Of a DNA stretch of 64,000 nt, positions 34,386 to 44,776 are shown piece after piece. Source of the DNA: Kaistella palustris DSM 21579. Lineage in GTDB: Bacteria > Bacteroidota > Bacteroidia > Flavobacteriales > Weeksellaceae. Numbering within the stretch: the stretch's first letter is position 1; each line of letters starts with the position of its first letter. The translations under genes were made by a program, and so were the position numbers. Under the pieces are notes generated by a model. It was not told the origin of the DNA. It searched no databases and saw nothing but the letters and a program-made list of their open reading frames with translations. The stretch covers positions 1-64,000 of the forward strand of contig NZ_AULL01000016.1 in NCBI RefSeq assembly GCF_000422265.1. Direction: 5' to 3'.

Positions 34386-35348
34386 TTAAGCCGTTATATT
34401 TTCGGTTTCCTGTAAGGTGTTGATAGCGGTTTTCTGTGATTTCCTTTCAGCGTCATATAGTTTGGCCGCGCTCCATTTGGCGTGTTTGGAGGGTTCGATA
34501 TTTAAGCCTTTTTTTTGCGAATAGACCTTCGTAAATTCGGCGCCGAAAAATATAAGCATACACGAATAGTTGATCCAAAGCATAATAAGGATCACAGTTC
34601 CCGCTTTCCCAAATGCAGAGGTAGGTTTGAATTCGGCAAAATAAAGACTCAGCAAAAACTTGCCCACGGTGAAAAGCAGCGCGGTAAGGAAAGCACCCGC
34701 CCAAACGGAACGCCAGGAGATTTCCACATCGGGCAAAACTTTGAACATAAAAGCAAATACCAGCACGATTAAAATAAAACCTGCCGCAAAGTTCACGATC
34801 TCCATCAGCAGGTAGGTTTCAAACCCAAACTGTTGCGTAAGGAAATTATTAAATAAACTGATCAGCGATGATAACAGCATGGTGGTCATCAGCAGAAAAC
34901 CGATCACCAAGATCATTCCCAGGGAATTTGCACGGTCCAGCAGGAATTTTAGGATCGCTTTTTTTGGTGCAGCTTCCACATCCCAGAGCTGATTCAGTGA
35001 TTTTTGAAGGTGGAAAAATATGGTGGTGGCACCGAAAACAAGCGAAAAAATACCAACGACCTTCATGAAGATATTCTGCCGGTCAATAAGTGCGCTAGCA
35101 ATCATTTCCTCAATGCTTTTGGCGACATCTTCGCCCATCATTGTGTTGATCTGTGCGCTTATTTCTCCCTGAATCGCCTCACGCCCAAAAAAATAGCCTG
35201 CGATCCAGATGATGATGATCAGCAGACCGGGAATTGAAAAAATCGCGTAATAAGCAAGACTGGCAGAATCTTTGCCGGCCGGAGAGTTGTTCCACTCCGT
35301 AAAAGTTTCTTTCAGTGTTTCCCAGTAAAATTTGAATTTTTTCATCAT
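34386..35348 (-). CDS. YihY/BrkB-family membrane protein
   Basis: A 320-aa integral membrane protein of the YihY/virulence-factor-BrkB family. Six hydrophobic segments are visible. Family patterns include SASLAYYAIFSIPGLLIIII near the N-terminus, a TTIFFHLQKSLNQLWDV block near residue 110, and GKAGTVILIMLWINYSCMLIFFGAEFT near 255-280. The function of the family is unsettled. It was once mis-assigned as ribonuclease BN. I chose the ATG pair at 35348/35345 (MMKKFKFYW). The open frame reaches 35384 but would overlap the TamA-like gene by 23 bp. Last gene of the TamB-TamA-YihY set. Confidence 0.88.
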   Translation of the reverse strand: MMKKFKFYWETLKETFTEWNNSPAGKDSASLAYYAIFSIPGLLIIIIWIAGYFFGREAIQGEISAQINTMMGEDVAKSIEEMIASALIDRQNIFMKVVGIFSLVFGATTIFFHLQKSLNQLWDVEAAPKKAILKFLLDRANSLGMILVIGFLLMTTMLLSSLISLFNNFLTQQFGFETYLLMEIVNFAAGFILIVLVFAFMFKVLPDVEISWRSVWAGAFLTALLFTVGKFLLSLYFAEFKPTSAFGKAGTVILIMLWINYSCMLIFFGAEFTKVYSQKKGLNIEPSKHAKWSAAKLYDAERKSQKTAINTLQETENITA

Positions 35349-35361
35349 GCGGAGTTTTGGG

Positions 35362-37707
35362 TTAGAACGGATAGCCGATGGCAATATTCAATATGAGATT
35401 ATCCCTCCTCCAGGCGCCGCTGCTGAAATCGATCCTGTTGAAGGTCCAGCGGTCACCTTCCTGATAATATGGAACCCGCAGCGGCATAGCCAGATCCAAC
35501 CTCAGGATCAGAATAGAAAAATCCAGTCTTAAACCGACACCTGCACCTACGGCAATTTCCTTCAAGAAATCCTTTGAAAATTTGCCGCCCGGTTTCAGTG
35601 GATCTTCATTAATTAGCCAAACATTTCCGGCATCTGCAAAAACAGCCGCATTCAAAAATTTATAAATGTTGGCGCGGTATTCGGCATTCATTTCCAATTT
35701 GATGTCGCCTGACTGGTCGAAAAAGAAAGTCGCCTGCTGACCGCGCGGATCGTAACTTCCCGGCCCGAGCGTTCTGGCTCGGAAAGCACGTATACTGTTG
35801 CTGCCGCCCACAAAAAACTGTTTTACGTAAGGCATCACCGTAGAATTCCCGTACGGATAACCAATTCCTGCAATAAACCGCGAAGCGATGGAACTTTTGT
35901 CGTTCACTTTTCGGTAATAGCGGAAATCATGTTCCATTTTGGCGTACTGGCTGAATGGAATATTGAAGAGTTCTTTCTCTTTTCCAGCTTTCGCATCGGC
36001 GCCGCTCACCAGTCCGGCAATTGTTCCCGCGAGATCCACAGTTCCCTTGTAATAAAAAGTGTTCTTTTTTGGCAACATGGTGTTGGTGTAGGTAAAACTG
36101 TAAGTCGGTCCAAAAATAAGTTGCTTGGCCACAACCCGCGCCAGAGAAGGGTTGGGGAGGATGCCGGCTGCAGGATCGCCGTCGATTTGTTGCTGATATT
36201 CTTCGCTGACGTTTTGCGGAGCAACCAAGGTCACATCCAGCACTTTCAGTTCATGTTCTTTTCTTTCGTTTTCCTTCCAGAGATAACCAAAAGAGGTATT
36301 AAAATTATGCAGCGTATAGAGTTTGGTGCGGCTCAGATATTCGTAGCCGAGCTTGATATTGGTGCGCGGGACATAGGCACTGGAGGAATGAAACCTAAAC
36401 GGCGCAACAATTCTCGGAATCGAAAGTTCTGCGTTGCCACCGACACGTATGATATTGTTGGCATCTTTCGGTCCGCCAACCTGCACATCAAAAGCGCCGT
36501 AAACTGCGGCCTTCAGCTGCTCTGCACCACGGAAGAAATTTCGGTGCGTCCAGTTGAGATTCACCTCGCCACCTGTGTAATTTGCGGAATTTGTTTTGCC
36601 TAAAGTTTCCACGCGCAGCGACTGAAACGGTCGCGGAGTTAAAAGATAATAGGCATCGAACTTATGGGCCAGCGAGTCCGAAACCACAAATTCATTTTTC
36701 ACAAATTTAAAAACACCAAGACTGATGAGGCGGTTGAGCGATAAGTTATGATCTGTCCGGTTATAAAGGTCGCCCTTCTGAAAATAAAGCGTACGGTCAA
36801 AGATTTTTGGTTTGAATTTTTTCTCAGGATCAATGATGTAAATGTCCTTATAAACTTCTACCGAATCCGTGTTATACGGAATGCCGTATTTCCCCAGTTT
36901 CACATCGGCGATATTATAATCGGCGAACACGATGGTTTTGTCGATGGTGAACTGGTCTTTTGCCAGTTCAGGTGTATTGTTCTTTAACTTTACAAATAAC
37001 TCGACGCGTGGTTCTTTCAACACCGTGCTGTCTGCCTGAATGATGATATTATCGGGACTGAAATAATAGAAACCGCGGTTCTTCAGGTGTTCGTCTATTC
37101 TTTCACGCTCCGCTTTAATGACATCCAGATCGAAGGGATTGCCCGCTTTCAGAAAAGTTTTATCGGAGATCGACTGAATTTCGGAATTGATCACCGTGGA
37201 GTCTTCCGGGAAATGCACGCCGCTGATAAGGTAGCGCGCGCCCGGCGTAAGCGTATAAATAACTTTGGCTTTTCTGTTTTTCGAGATCGTATCGGAAGTT
37301 GCTTTGGCATTGAAAAAACCTTTGTTTTCCGAATAGTTTACTATAATTTTCTTGTTGAACTCCCGGTCCACATCCTGCAGCAGAACAGGTTTTTCACCAA
37401 TCTTGTATTTCAGCCAGTAACCCAGTCCTTTTTCCTTTTTCGGCTCTTTAGTTATGTTATAGATGTAAAGTCGCGGCCGCAAACCAAGAAATGAAGAATT
37501 CGGTTTTGGACGAAGCTGGTCGGTGAGCACTTCTTTTAGATTATTTTTATCTTTTTTTGAAAGCGTATCGTTCTTAATGTTGATCCTGGCGCCGGTATAA
37601 AGCATTTGACCTTCCTGCAGAAACTTGGTATTGCTGCACGAGGAGATCAAAAGCATTAAAGCAAAAAATCCGGCCGTTCTGAAATATGTTAAAGGTGATT
37701 TCTGCAT
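35362..37707 (-). CDS. TamA-like Omp85 outer-membrane protein
   Basis: A 781-aa protein with a lipobox-like signal (LMLLISSCSNTKFLQEG, Cys near residue 24), POTRA-type periplasmic repeats (about residues 50-330) and a C-terminal 16-strand-type barrel ending LNIAIGYPF with terminal Phe. The barrel has a FFVGGSNSIRAFRAR stretch (near residue 650) resembling the conserved Omp85 VRGY/F loop. Its ATG overlaps the TamB stop by one base (TAATG), so the two are coupled and probably interact as a translocation and assembly module (TamA barrel with TamB bridge). It is larger than E. coli TamA and lipidated, as is common in Bacteroidetes. Confidence 0.83.
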   Translation of the reverse strand: MQKSPLTYFRTAGFFALMLLISSCSNTKFLQEGQMLYTGARINIKNDTLSKKDKNNLKEVLTDQLRPKPNSSFLGLRPRLYIYNITKEPKKEKGLGYWLKYKIGEKPVLLQDVDREFNKKIIVNYSENKGFFNAKATSDTISKNRKAKVIYTLTPGARYLISGVHFPEDSTVINSEIQSISDKTFLKAGNPFDLDVIKAERERIDEHLKNRGFYYFSPDNIIIQADSTVLKEPRVELFVKLKNNTPELAKDQFTIDKTIVFADYNIADVKLGKYGIPYNTDSVEVYKDIYIIDPEKKFKPKIFDRTLYFQKGDLYNRTDHNLSLNRLISLGVFKFVKNEFVVSDSLAHKFDAYYLLTPRPFQSLRVETLGKTNSANYTGGEVNLNWTHRNFFRGAEQLKAAVYGAFDVQVGGPKDANNIIRVGGNAELSIPRIVAPFRFHSSSAYVPRTNIKLGYEYLSRTKLYTLHNFNTSFGYLWKENERKEHELKVLDVTLVAPQNVSEEYQQQIDGDPAAGILPNPSLARVVAKQLIFGPTYSFTYTNTMLPKKNTFYYKGTVDLAGTIAGLVSGADAKAGKEKELFNIPFSQYAKMEHDFRYYRKVNDKSSIASRFIAGIGYPYGNSTVMPYVKQFFVGGSNSIRAFRARTLGPGSYDPRGQQATFFFDQSGDIKLEMNAEYRANIYKFLNAAVFADAGNVWLINEDPLKPGGKFSKDFLKEIAVGAGVGLRLDFSILILRLDLAMPLRVPYYQEGDRWTFNRIDFSSGAWRRDNLILNIAIGYPF

Positions 37708-40700
37708 TATTTGGAGTTCCTGTTAAGTTTTTGCTGTTGTTTATTTTTTTGCGCCCGCTCGAAGATTTCGCGGAATTTATCGTAGTCCAGCGTAATGATA
37801 AATCCAATACCGGTTTCTATGATCTGTCCCTGCAGCGCAACCTGGTAATCATTTTTACGGTAAGCACGCAGCATATATCTTCCGTCTTTTGAGAGGCTGT
37901 ATTCCAGCGTCACGTCGCCCGCAATATTGGTCGTCTGTTCGTTCTTTCTGGTGTCACCTTCCAGACCGAAGTTGTTGCCAACCGTAACTTTCAGGCGGTC
38001 GTCAAAGAGTCTTTTGCTCAGATCCACATTCAGGTCGGTGCGCTCATTTTTGGTACCTGAGGAATAATCCTCCGTAGATTCCAGATCGAAATTCAGCTCT
38101 ACACCACCAATAAGATCTTTTGCTAGATTATTGAGCTGCTCCGATAAGATGCGGCTGACACTTTGTTTCGCCAACGTGGAAGCAGATAATCCTGTATCGC
38201 TCTGGAAAGGGTTTTCGCCTACAAACCGGTTCAAAAGTAGAAGTGCAAACACCTGCTTGTTCATCTCGGATTCTTCGCGGCGAAGCTGATCGAGTTTTGC
38301 CCTCGTATTATCCAGGACAACAGATGAAACCGAGCTGTTGGTTTCCGATGTGGTGATATCAAAAGTGATCACCGGTTTCATCAGCTCGCCCTTCATAATC
38401 AATAATGTGTTGAATGGGATTCGCTGCTTGTATTGGTTCAGTTCACTGCCCGAAACGCCTGTAAGCTGTTGCTGCAAAAGGTCGAGCGGTGCCGCATCGG
38501 TTTTATAATTGGCGGTAATATCCAGGATCGCGGCCGTAGGTTCGCCGGTCCAGGTGATGGTGCTGCCTTTTTCGATCTCGAATTTTCTTTTAAGTAAACT
38601 TACCGACATTTCGTAAGCGCCTTTTTCTACTTCATAAATACCAACCAGCGTAGTTTTTCCGGAAGGATCGATGCCACCTGTGAGCTGAGCCTGACCCTGC
38701 AGTTTTACAAAATCGCCGTTGGCCTTGTCTATTATTAAAGAGATCTTCGCTTCTTTATTCACCTCAATATTCACATTCACGTCCATACCTTTGATGTCGC
38801 TTTGGTTGGTGAGCGAATCTGATTTGATGGTTTCCTTCAGCGCGATCTGATCCTGATCGATGAATTCCACAATTCCTTCACGGTCTTTAAGTGCCGGCGA
38901 GGAATCGGGCAGAACAAAGGTAAAATCGGTCTTGTCGGTAACGGCTAAATTTCCGTCGACCTTGGGCAGGTCAAGGTTTCCGCGGATCTTCAGTTCCGCA
39001 TCGATCGCCAGAATTCCGTACATGATCTTATCACTGTCCTTTTCAGAATCCACGACTTTGAAACCTTTTGCATCAACATTTAAATTGAAAGCAAAATCCT
39101 TGTAAGTGGTGGTAAGCACCGCGCCATCGATCGCTACCGCGTTTCCGGTTTCGTCTTTAATTTTAAAGTCATTAAACTCGATTCCGCGGGACGTGAATTT
39201 TATCTCGTCATCAATATTTTTAAATTTACTGCCAAGCTGCGTAATTCCGAGACCTACATCATTAAACTTCACTGCGCCTAAAACGGTGGGAGCGCCTGTA
39301 TTCCCGCCGATCCTCAGATTTCCGGAAAGGTAACCTTTGGTATCTTCGATGGCATTTAAGGAAAAGCCCTGAACTGTTTTCATCTGCAGCTGGTTCATAT
39401 TCAGATTCATATCCAGCGCACTTGATTTCATATTGTAAGTTCCGCCGAGTTTTACATCATTGTTAAAGCCGGATAGCGCAATATCTGCCAAGATAACGTC
39501 TGCACTCTGCGTATTTGCTTTGATGTCTAATTTTCCAACCGGGCTACCGTACACGTAAAGATCGGTAACATCCAGATTAGAGGTGAAAGTCATATTATTC
39601 TTCAGATCGCGCAACTGTGCGGTTCCGTTGATGGTACCTTTAGCCAGGAGCGAGTCTTTTTTTACCATTTCCGTAAGTGTTTCAATCTGGAAATCTTTAA
39701 TAAAAACATTGAGTGGCGAGTTGGGCACCTGTGTTTCCGACTGAAGGCGGATCTCGCTTCCGGCGTTGGAGATCGCGAAATTATTAGCCACAATTCCGCG
39801 ACTGCTCAGCTCCAGATAATTATCGGGCGCAACCTGCCAGTCTGTATAATTCAGTTTCAAACCTTCGGGATTTAAACTAATTTTGGTTAGGTCGCCCATC
39901 TTCTGCACGTTTCCTGCAATCAAAAATTTGGTCACATCTTTTTGGTCCTTCGTCGTGGCATTGTACGTGATGAGATTATTCTGTACGTCGCCGTTTAAAT
40001 TCACTTTATTCAGCGCGATACTTTCATTTTTAAATTCAGCCAGGCTGATATCATAAACCAAAGCATCATTAAAATTATTAAGGGTCAATACACCGCCATC
40101 AATATTATTTTTACCGTAAGTTATATGCGGGATCTGGCCATTCACTTCGAGTTTCCGGGAATCGGCGTCGTAATTTCCTGTCAGGGTGACAGGTTCAAAT
40201 TCCGTGAGTTCGGGCACAAATCTCCGCAGCAGATTATCGTCTTTAATTTTTGCATTAAAAGTGAAAAACTGGTTCGGATCCACTTTTCCCGTTTTGGTTC
40301 CGGGCTTTTCAAATTGATAATACTGATTTACTGTTTGCTGCAGCGATCCAAAGATCTGCGTGAGTTTATATTTGCCGGAAAGGTCTACATCGGCGATCTG
40401 TGATTTCAGCACGATCCGGTTGCTGTCTGCGGTAGATTTCGCCGTTAGTGAAACTTCCTGCAATGGGAAAACATCTTTGGTATCAGAGACCGCAAAGTTT
40501 TCCAAATGAAGAAAACCGTTGGGTGCGTCGGGATCCAAACTCGTGAAATTCCCGTCGAGATCGCCGGCAAGTATCATTTCGTCGCTGTAAAAACCGAGTT
40601 TGTGAAGGTCGAGTCTGCGGATGGTTCCGTTAACTTTTATAGAAGGACTTTTATCGGTAAAAACTCCGGAGGCGAGCAGTTTCAGGTTGGCGTTCGGGTC

Positions 40701-42713
40701 TTTCGAATCCAGGTTGATCACGTACGCACCACGGTTAACTTTACCATTCAGGTTCATGTTTCGGTAGGTGTAACCATTGTAATAGACCGAGGAAATATCA
40801 CCGGCAAGATCCGCTACCGCTTTTTTATAATCGAAACTTTGACCGTTTACCTTAATCTGTCCGGTAATGGCACCCAGATCTTTATTCTGAATGATTTTTC
40901 CGAGTTGTAAATTCTGAAGGTTGGCAAGGACATTATATTTTTCCGCATTTTTCTGTTTCATATTCACAGACGCGCGGATCGCCGCATTTCCCAAAGTTGA
41001 TGAGACCCGTAAATTGGCATTCACGATCTGTGTGCTGCCTTTCGCTGTGCCGGCAATCTTGAAGTAAGAAGGCAGCGTGATGTTTTGCGGAATCGTATTT
41101 TTTGGAACGAGGTTGTAAATTGTTTTTGCAGAAGACGAAAATTCACGCACATTCAGATCGTAATACAGGTTGTTCGGATCCATCGCATTTTTCACGGTTC
41201 CTGCAGCACTTACCCTTAACTGATCCAAACCGGACAGTTCCAGATTTTGAATAAGTAGATCGTTGAGTGTACCGCGAAGTCTTGTATTTACATTTAAAAT
41301 CGCGTTCGGATATTTGTTAAAAGGAACAGTATTGCGCAATGATGGCACGAGCATTAAAATATCTGAAAATCCCACGCGTGAATCACGGATATTTGCCAGG
41401 ATTTTCACGGCACCTGGATTTGCACTGAGTTGCTGAAAGGAATTGTAATTCAGAACGAGCTCGTCGCGCAGTGTCGTTTTTGGAGTTTGAAGATAAAGGT
41501 CTTTCAGGTAAGCCTGCGTATCGGTGTATACAAAATCGGTTTTCAGTTTTTGAATATTCAGTCCGCGACCTTCCCGGATTTCTGCTGAGTTTACCGTTCC
41601 GGCAAAAGTGCCGTTTTGCATTTTGAAATCCCTTACCTCTACATTCATTTTTGAGAAATTGAGGTGGTTGAAATCCATGCCGCTTCTTGTAGGTGCGACC
41701 GCTGTATTGTCGTAAGCAACTTTTACATCATCTAAAATAAGTTTTTTCAGTACGAGAGCCAGGGAGTTCTGGGTGGAAGAACTGTTATTGGTATCGGATT
41801 TTTTCTTTGACGAAGCGTTAGCAGCAGGCATAAATAGTTTTGCGTTGATGTTGGCACCCTTTAAATAAAGATTGTCGATGCCATAATTACTTTTCTGCAG
41901 ATCGAGCTGAGTGATTTTGGTGCTGAGTTCTTTAAAAATAACCTTTGCGAATGTTTTGGTGTTATCATCACCGTAATCAATGTTGAAGTTGGTGAGTTTT
42001 ATTTTATTCAGCCCCAGCTTCATCGGTTTCTGCTGGTTCAGGGAATCCACTTTTTCGGCAACTTTGTCGGTAACCTCTTCCAGGAAATCCTGTTTGAGTT
42101 TCAGTTTTAGCCCGTCCATATTAATGTCGTTCGCAGCATACGAATTCTGCTGCAGATCGAAAGTCTTTACGCGCGTATCGAAAGATTTAAAATACAGCGC
42201 AATATCATTTCGGGACTGTTTATCGATAAAAGACACGCGGATATCTCTGAGTTTAATCTTATCCAGAGAAATAATAAAAGGTTTTGAACTGCTTTCTTCC
42301 GAATCCTTAGTGGCAAAAGCATTGGTAATGTAATCGAAATTAAAGGTGCCGTCTTCTTTGCGGACTACATTTGCCGTCACGCCCTGCAAGTCGATCGATG
42401 TAAGATCGGCGGTGTTTTTTAAAAGTTTAGGAATATTTAGACCGACATCTAGTTTCCGGGCGAAAAGCAAAGTGTCCACGCGCTGGCCTTTTAAGTAAAG
42501 ATTTTCCATCACCAGGCTGTTGGGAAAATCTACATAAACACGTTCCAGCCGCACTTCGGTATGAATCTTTTCCTGCAGATAATTCACGAGTTTGCCCTTT
42601 GCAAAATTCTGCACCGCCGGCAACCGAAGACTCAGTACCAAAATGGCAAGCAAAAGAATCAGCGAGGCGAGGACGATGCCCGTATATTTTAAAATTTTTT
42701 TGAAAATTTTCAT
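37707..42713 (-). CDS. TamB-like AsmA/DUF490 envelope protein
   Basis: A 1668-aa protein anchored by one N-terminal membrane helix (GIVLASLILLLAILVLSLRL, about residues 12-31). The body consists of long repetitive beta strands typical of the AsmA/TamB group, which form a hydrophobic groove crossing the periplasm. The C-terminal ~400 residues carry the TamB (DUF490) domain: KTTLVGIYEVEKGAYEMS, FALLLLNRFVGENPF, GGVELNFDLES, and final strands before a Gln/Lys-rich tail. In proteobacteria TamB acts with TamA in barrel-protein assembly and in phospholipid transport to the outer membrane. First gene of a three-gene operon (with TamA-like and YihY-like). Divergent from aroQ. Confidence 0.88.
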   Translation of the reverse strand: MKIFKKILKYTGIVLASLILLLAILVLSLRLPAVQNFAKGKLVNYLQEKIHTEVRLERVYVDFPNSLVMENLYLKGQRVDTLLFARKLDVGLNIPKLLKNTADLTSIDLQGVTANVVRKEDGTFNFDYITNAFATKDSEESSSKPFIISLDKIKLRDIRVSFIDKQSRNDIALYFKSFDTRVKTFDLQQNSYAANDINMDGLKLKLKQDFLEEVTDKVAEKVDSLNQQKPMKLGLNKIKLTNFNIDYGDDNTKTFAKVIFKELSTKITQLDLQKSNYGIDNLYLKGANINAKLFMPAANASSKKKSDTNNSSSTQNSLALVLKKLILDDVKVAYDNTAVAPTRSGMDFNHLNFSKMNVEVRDFKMQNGTFAGTVNSAEIREGRGLNIQKLKTDFVYTDTQAYLKDLYLQTPKTTLRDELVLNYNSFQQLSANPGAVKILANIRDSRVGFSDILMLVPSLRNTVPFNKYPNAILNVNTRLRGTLNDLLIQNLELSGLDQLRVSAAGTVKNAMDPNNLYYDLNVREFSSSAKTIYNLVPKNTIPQNITLPSYFKIAGTAKGSTQIVNANLRVSSTLGNAAIRASVNMKQKNAEKYNVLANLQNLQLGKIIQNKDLGAITGQIKVNGQSFDYKKAVADLAGDISSVYYNGYTYRNMNLNGKVNRGAYVINLDSKDPNANLKLLASGVFTDKSPSIKVNGTIRRLDLHKLGFYSDEMILAGDLDGNFTSLDPDAPNGFLHLENFAVSDTKDVFPLQEVSLTAKSTADSNRIVLKSQIADVDLSGKYKLTQIFGSLQQTVNQYYQFEKPGTKTGKVDPNQFFTFNAKIKDDNLLRRFVPELTEFEPVTLTGNYDADSRKLEVNGQIPHITYGKNNIDGGVLTLNNFNDALVYDISLAEFKNESIALNKVNLNGDVQNNLITYNATTKDQKDVTKFLIAGNVQKMGDLTKISLNPEGLKLNYTDWQVAPDNYLELSSRGIVANNFAISNAGSEIRLQSETQVPNSPLNVFIKDFQIETLTEMVKKDSLLAKGTINGTAQLRDLKNNMTFTSNLDVTDLYVYGSPVGKLDIKANTQSADVILADIALSGFNNDVKLGGTYNMKSSALDMNLNMNQLQMKTVQGFSLNAIEDTKGYLSGNLRIGGNTGAPTVLGAVKFNDVGLGITQLGSKFKNIDDEIKFTSRGIEFNDFKIKDETGNAVAIDGAVLTTTYKDFAFNLNVDAKGFKVVDSEKDSDKIMYGILAIDAELKIRGNLDLPKVDGNLAVTDKTDFTFVLPDSSPALKDREGIVEFIDQDQIALKETIKSDSLTNQSDIKGMDVNVNIEVNKEAKISLIIDKANGDFVKLQGQAQLTGGIDPSGKTTLVGIYEVEKGAYEMSVSLLKRKFEIEKGSTITWTGEPTAAILDITANYKTDAAPLDLLQQQLTGVSGSELNQYKQRIPFNTLLIMKGELMKPVITFDITTSETNSSVSSVVLDNTRAKLDQLRREESEMNKQVFALLLLNRFVGENPFQSDTGLSASTLAKQSVSRILSEQLNNLAKDLIGGVELNFDLESTEDYSSGTKNERTDLNVDLSKRLFDDRLKVTVGNNFGLEGDTRKNEQTTNIAGDVTLEYSLSKDGRYMLRAYRKNDYQVALQGQIIETGIGFIITLDYDKFREIFERAQKNKQQQKLNRNSK

Positions 42714-42866
42714 CGCACGAAATTACCAATTCCGAAGGTATTAAAAAAATGCATTTTTCCACCAAAACCTGTATCAAAAATAATTATTTTTGATAGCGGT
42801 CTTCAATTCCCGAGCTTTTTAACCGCTCATAATTCAACTTTCTTAATTTTCTTATTAAGCTAAGAG

Positions 42867-42899
42867 TTGTGCGAAACCACTTATATTTGTAAAAACTTA
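42867..42899 (+). promoter_or_regulatory. Promoter of aroQ
   Basis: TTG at 42867-42869 and TATATTTG at 42892-42899, spaced by 22 bp. The ATG at 42903 is only 3 bp beyond the -7 box, so the transcript would be leaderless or nearly so. Confidence 0.65.
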
Positions 42900-42902
42900 G
42901 CG

Positions 42903-43313
42903 ATGACAATTTTACTTTTAAACGGCCCTAATTTGAATCTTCTCGGCACGCGCGAACCCGATATCTACGGAAATGTTTCCATGGATGATTTTCTCGGCAG
43001 CTTAAAAGACGAATTTACGGAACACAGTATTCTGTATTTTCAATCCAATATCGAAGGTGAAATCATCAACAGACTGCAGCAAACCGATTATGATGCGGTG
43101 ATCATCAATCCCGGCGCTTTTACCCATTATTCTTATGCAATTGCAGACTGCCTGAAGAATATAAATCTTCCAAAAATTGAAGTTCATATCAGCAATATTT
43201 ATAAGCGCGAAGAATTCCGGCAAAAATCGGTGACCGCCGCGCACACCTACGGTGTTTTAAGCGGTTTTGGCCTGCAGGGTTACCGCCTTGCAATCCTCAG
43301 TCTTTTGAAATAA
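42903..43313 (+). CDS. aroQ: Type II 3-dehydroquinate dehydratase
   Basis: A 136-aa enzyme of the shikimate pathway, removing water from 3-dehydroquinate. The sequence starts with LLLNGPNLNLLGTREP (with the conserved Asn/Arg/Tyr region), then FFQSN-like YFQSNIEGEIINRLQ, NPGAFTHYSYA and VHISNIYKREEFR (catalytic His). I chose ATG 42903: the frame is open back to a TTG at 42867, but that TTG is the -33 element of the promoter. Length fits the family (about 140-150 aa). The alpha-amylase gene follows after 16 bp. Confidence 0.95.
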   Translation: MTILLLNGPNLNLLGTREPDIYGNVSMDDFLGSLKDEFTEHSILYFQSNIEGEIINRLQQTDYDAVIINPGAFTHYSYAIADCLKNINLPKIEVHISNIYKREEFRQKSVTAAHTYGVLSGFGLQGYRLAILSLLK

Positions 43314-43329
43314 TTTAAAAATCTGCCTC

Positions 43330-44700
43330 ATGAAAAAATTTTTCTTTGCCCTTTTTATACTAATAAATGTATGTGCCGTTTTCGCACAAACTACTGATGC
43401 ACGTTACCAACCGCAGGAATACGTGGAACTGACGCATCCGGAATGGAGCAAAAATGCGACGATTTACGAAGTGAACCTTCGCCAGTATACGCCGGAAGGA
43501 ACTTTTAAAGCATTTGAAAAACATTTGCCCCGCCTGAAAAAAATGGGTGTGGATATCATCTGGTTAATGCCGATTCATCCGATCGGTGAGAAAATCCGAA
43601 AAGGTACGCTCGGAAGTTATTATGCAGTAAAAGATTTCAAAGCGGTGAATCCGGAATTCGGAACGATGGCTGATTTTAAAAATCTTGTCGATAAGATTCA
43701 TTCCATGGGAATGTACGTCATCATTGATTGGGTGGGGAATCACTCCGCCTGGGACAATCCTTTGACAAAAGATCATCCCGAATGGTACACAAAAACGCGT
43801 GAAGGTAATTTTCAGCCTACACCGTGGTATGACTGGGATGATATAATTGACTTTGATTATGACCGGCCGGATTTCCGGGAATATATGACCGGCGCTCTTA
43901 AGTTTTGGGTTAAAGAAAGCAATATCGACGGTTACCGTGCGGATACGGCCGGATTTATTCCAATGGATTTCTGGAATGAAGCCCGTAGACAGCTCGATGA
44001 AATAAAACCTGTTTTTATGCTTGCCGAATGGGAATCACGGGACTTATTGAAAAACGCTTTCGATATGGAATACTCCTGGACTTTATTTGAAAAAATGATG
44101 GACGCTACTACAAGAAAGAAAGGTCTGGGCGGCCTGACCGAATATATGGCACACGATGTAAACACTTTTCCGCGGAATGCTTACAGGATGACATTTACCG
44201 ATAACCATGATATGAATTCCTGGAATGGAACGCCACAGAAAAATTTCGGCCCGGGCTTAAAAACCGCGATGGTATTTACCGGTGTTGTAAATGGAATGCC
44301 GCTTTGCTACAGCGGGCAGGAAGCGGGTTTAGACCGCAGCCTGAAATTTTTTGATAAGGACCCGATCGAGTGGAAACAGCACGAAAACGAACAGATCTTC
44401 TCGAAACTGTTTCATCTGAAACATGAAAACCAGGCGCTTTGGAATGGGAAATACGGCGGTGAAATGATCCGTGTGGTTAATGACCGGCAGGATAAGATCA
44501 TTTCTTTTTACCGCGAGCAAAACAGCGATGCGGTTTTTCCGGTTTTTAATTTTTCAGATAAAGCCGTGGTGGTGAATCTGAATACTAAATACTTTCAGGG
44601 CAAATATAGGGAGCTTTTTACGGACAAAATTTTTGATATTAAGGAGAAAACAACCTTTACGCTGGCTCCGTGGGACTATTTGGTTTTGGTAAAGCAGTAA
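43330..44700 (+). CDS. Secreted alpha-amylase-family (GH13) glycosidase
   Basis: A 456-aa protein with signal peptide MKKFFFALFILINVCAVFAQ. The catalytic TIM barrel spans about residues 40-370. Seen: nucleophile Asp in DGYRADTAGF (near residue 204), acid/base Glu in LAEWES (near 235), and the transition-state Asp in FTDNHDMNSW (near 295), with VGNHSAW (His-Asn) early. A small beta domain closes the protein. GH13 enzymes act on alpha-glucans such as starch or maltodextrins. The exact specificity is not readable. There is no T9SS sorting domain, so it is probably periplasmic. It follows aroQ closely and may share its transcript, though the jobs are unrelated. Confidence 0.9.
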   Translation: MKKFFFALFILINVCAVFAQTTDARYQPQEYVELTHPEWSKNATIYEVNLRQYTPEGTFKAFEKHLPRLKKMGVDIIWLMPIHPIGEKIRKGTLGSYYAVKDFKAVNPEFGTMADFKNLVDKIHSMGMYVIIDWVGNHSAWDNPLTKDHPEWYTKTREGNFQPTPWYDWDDIIDFDYDRPDFREYMTGALKFWVKESNIDGYRADTAGFIPMDFWNEARRQLDEIKPVFMLAEWESRDLLKNAFDMEYSWTLFEKMMDATTRKKGLGGLTEYMAHDVNTFPRNAYRMTFTDNHDMNSWNGTPQKNFGPGLKTAMVFTGVVNGMPLCYSGQEAGLDRSLKFFDKDPIEWKQHENEQIFSKLFHLKHENQALWNGKYGGEMIRVVNDRQDKIISFYREQNSDAVFPVFNFSDKAVVVNLNTKYFQGKYRELFTDKIFDIKEKTTFTLAPWDYLVLVKQ

Positions 44701-44776
44701 GTTTTTGGTAATTCCTTCAATTAAAAGTTTTTAATACCGTTTGTCGAAATTCATCCTTTTTATATTTAAAAAGTAT

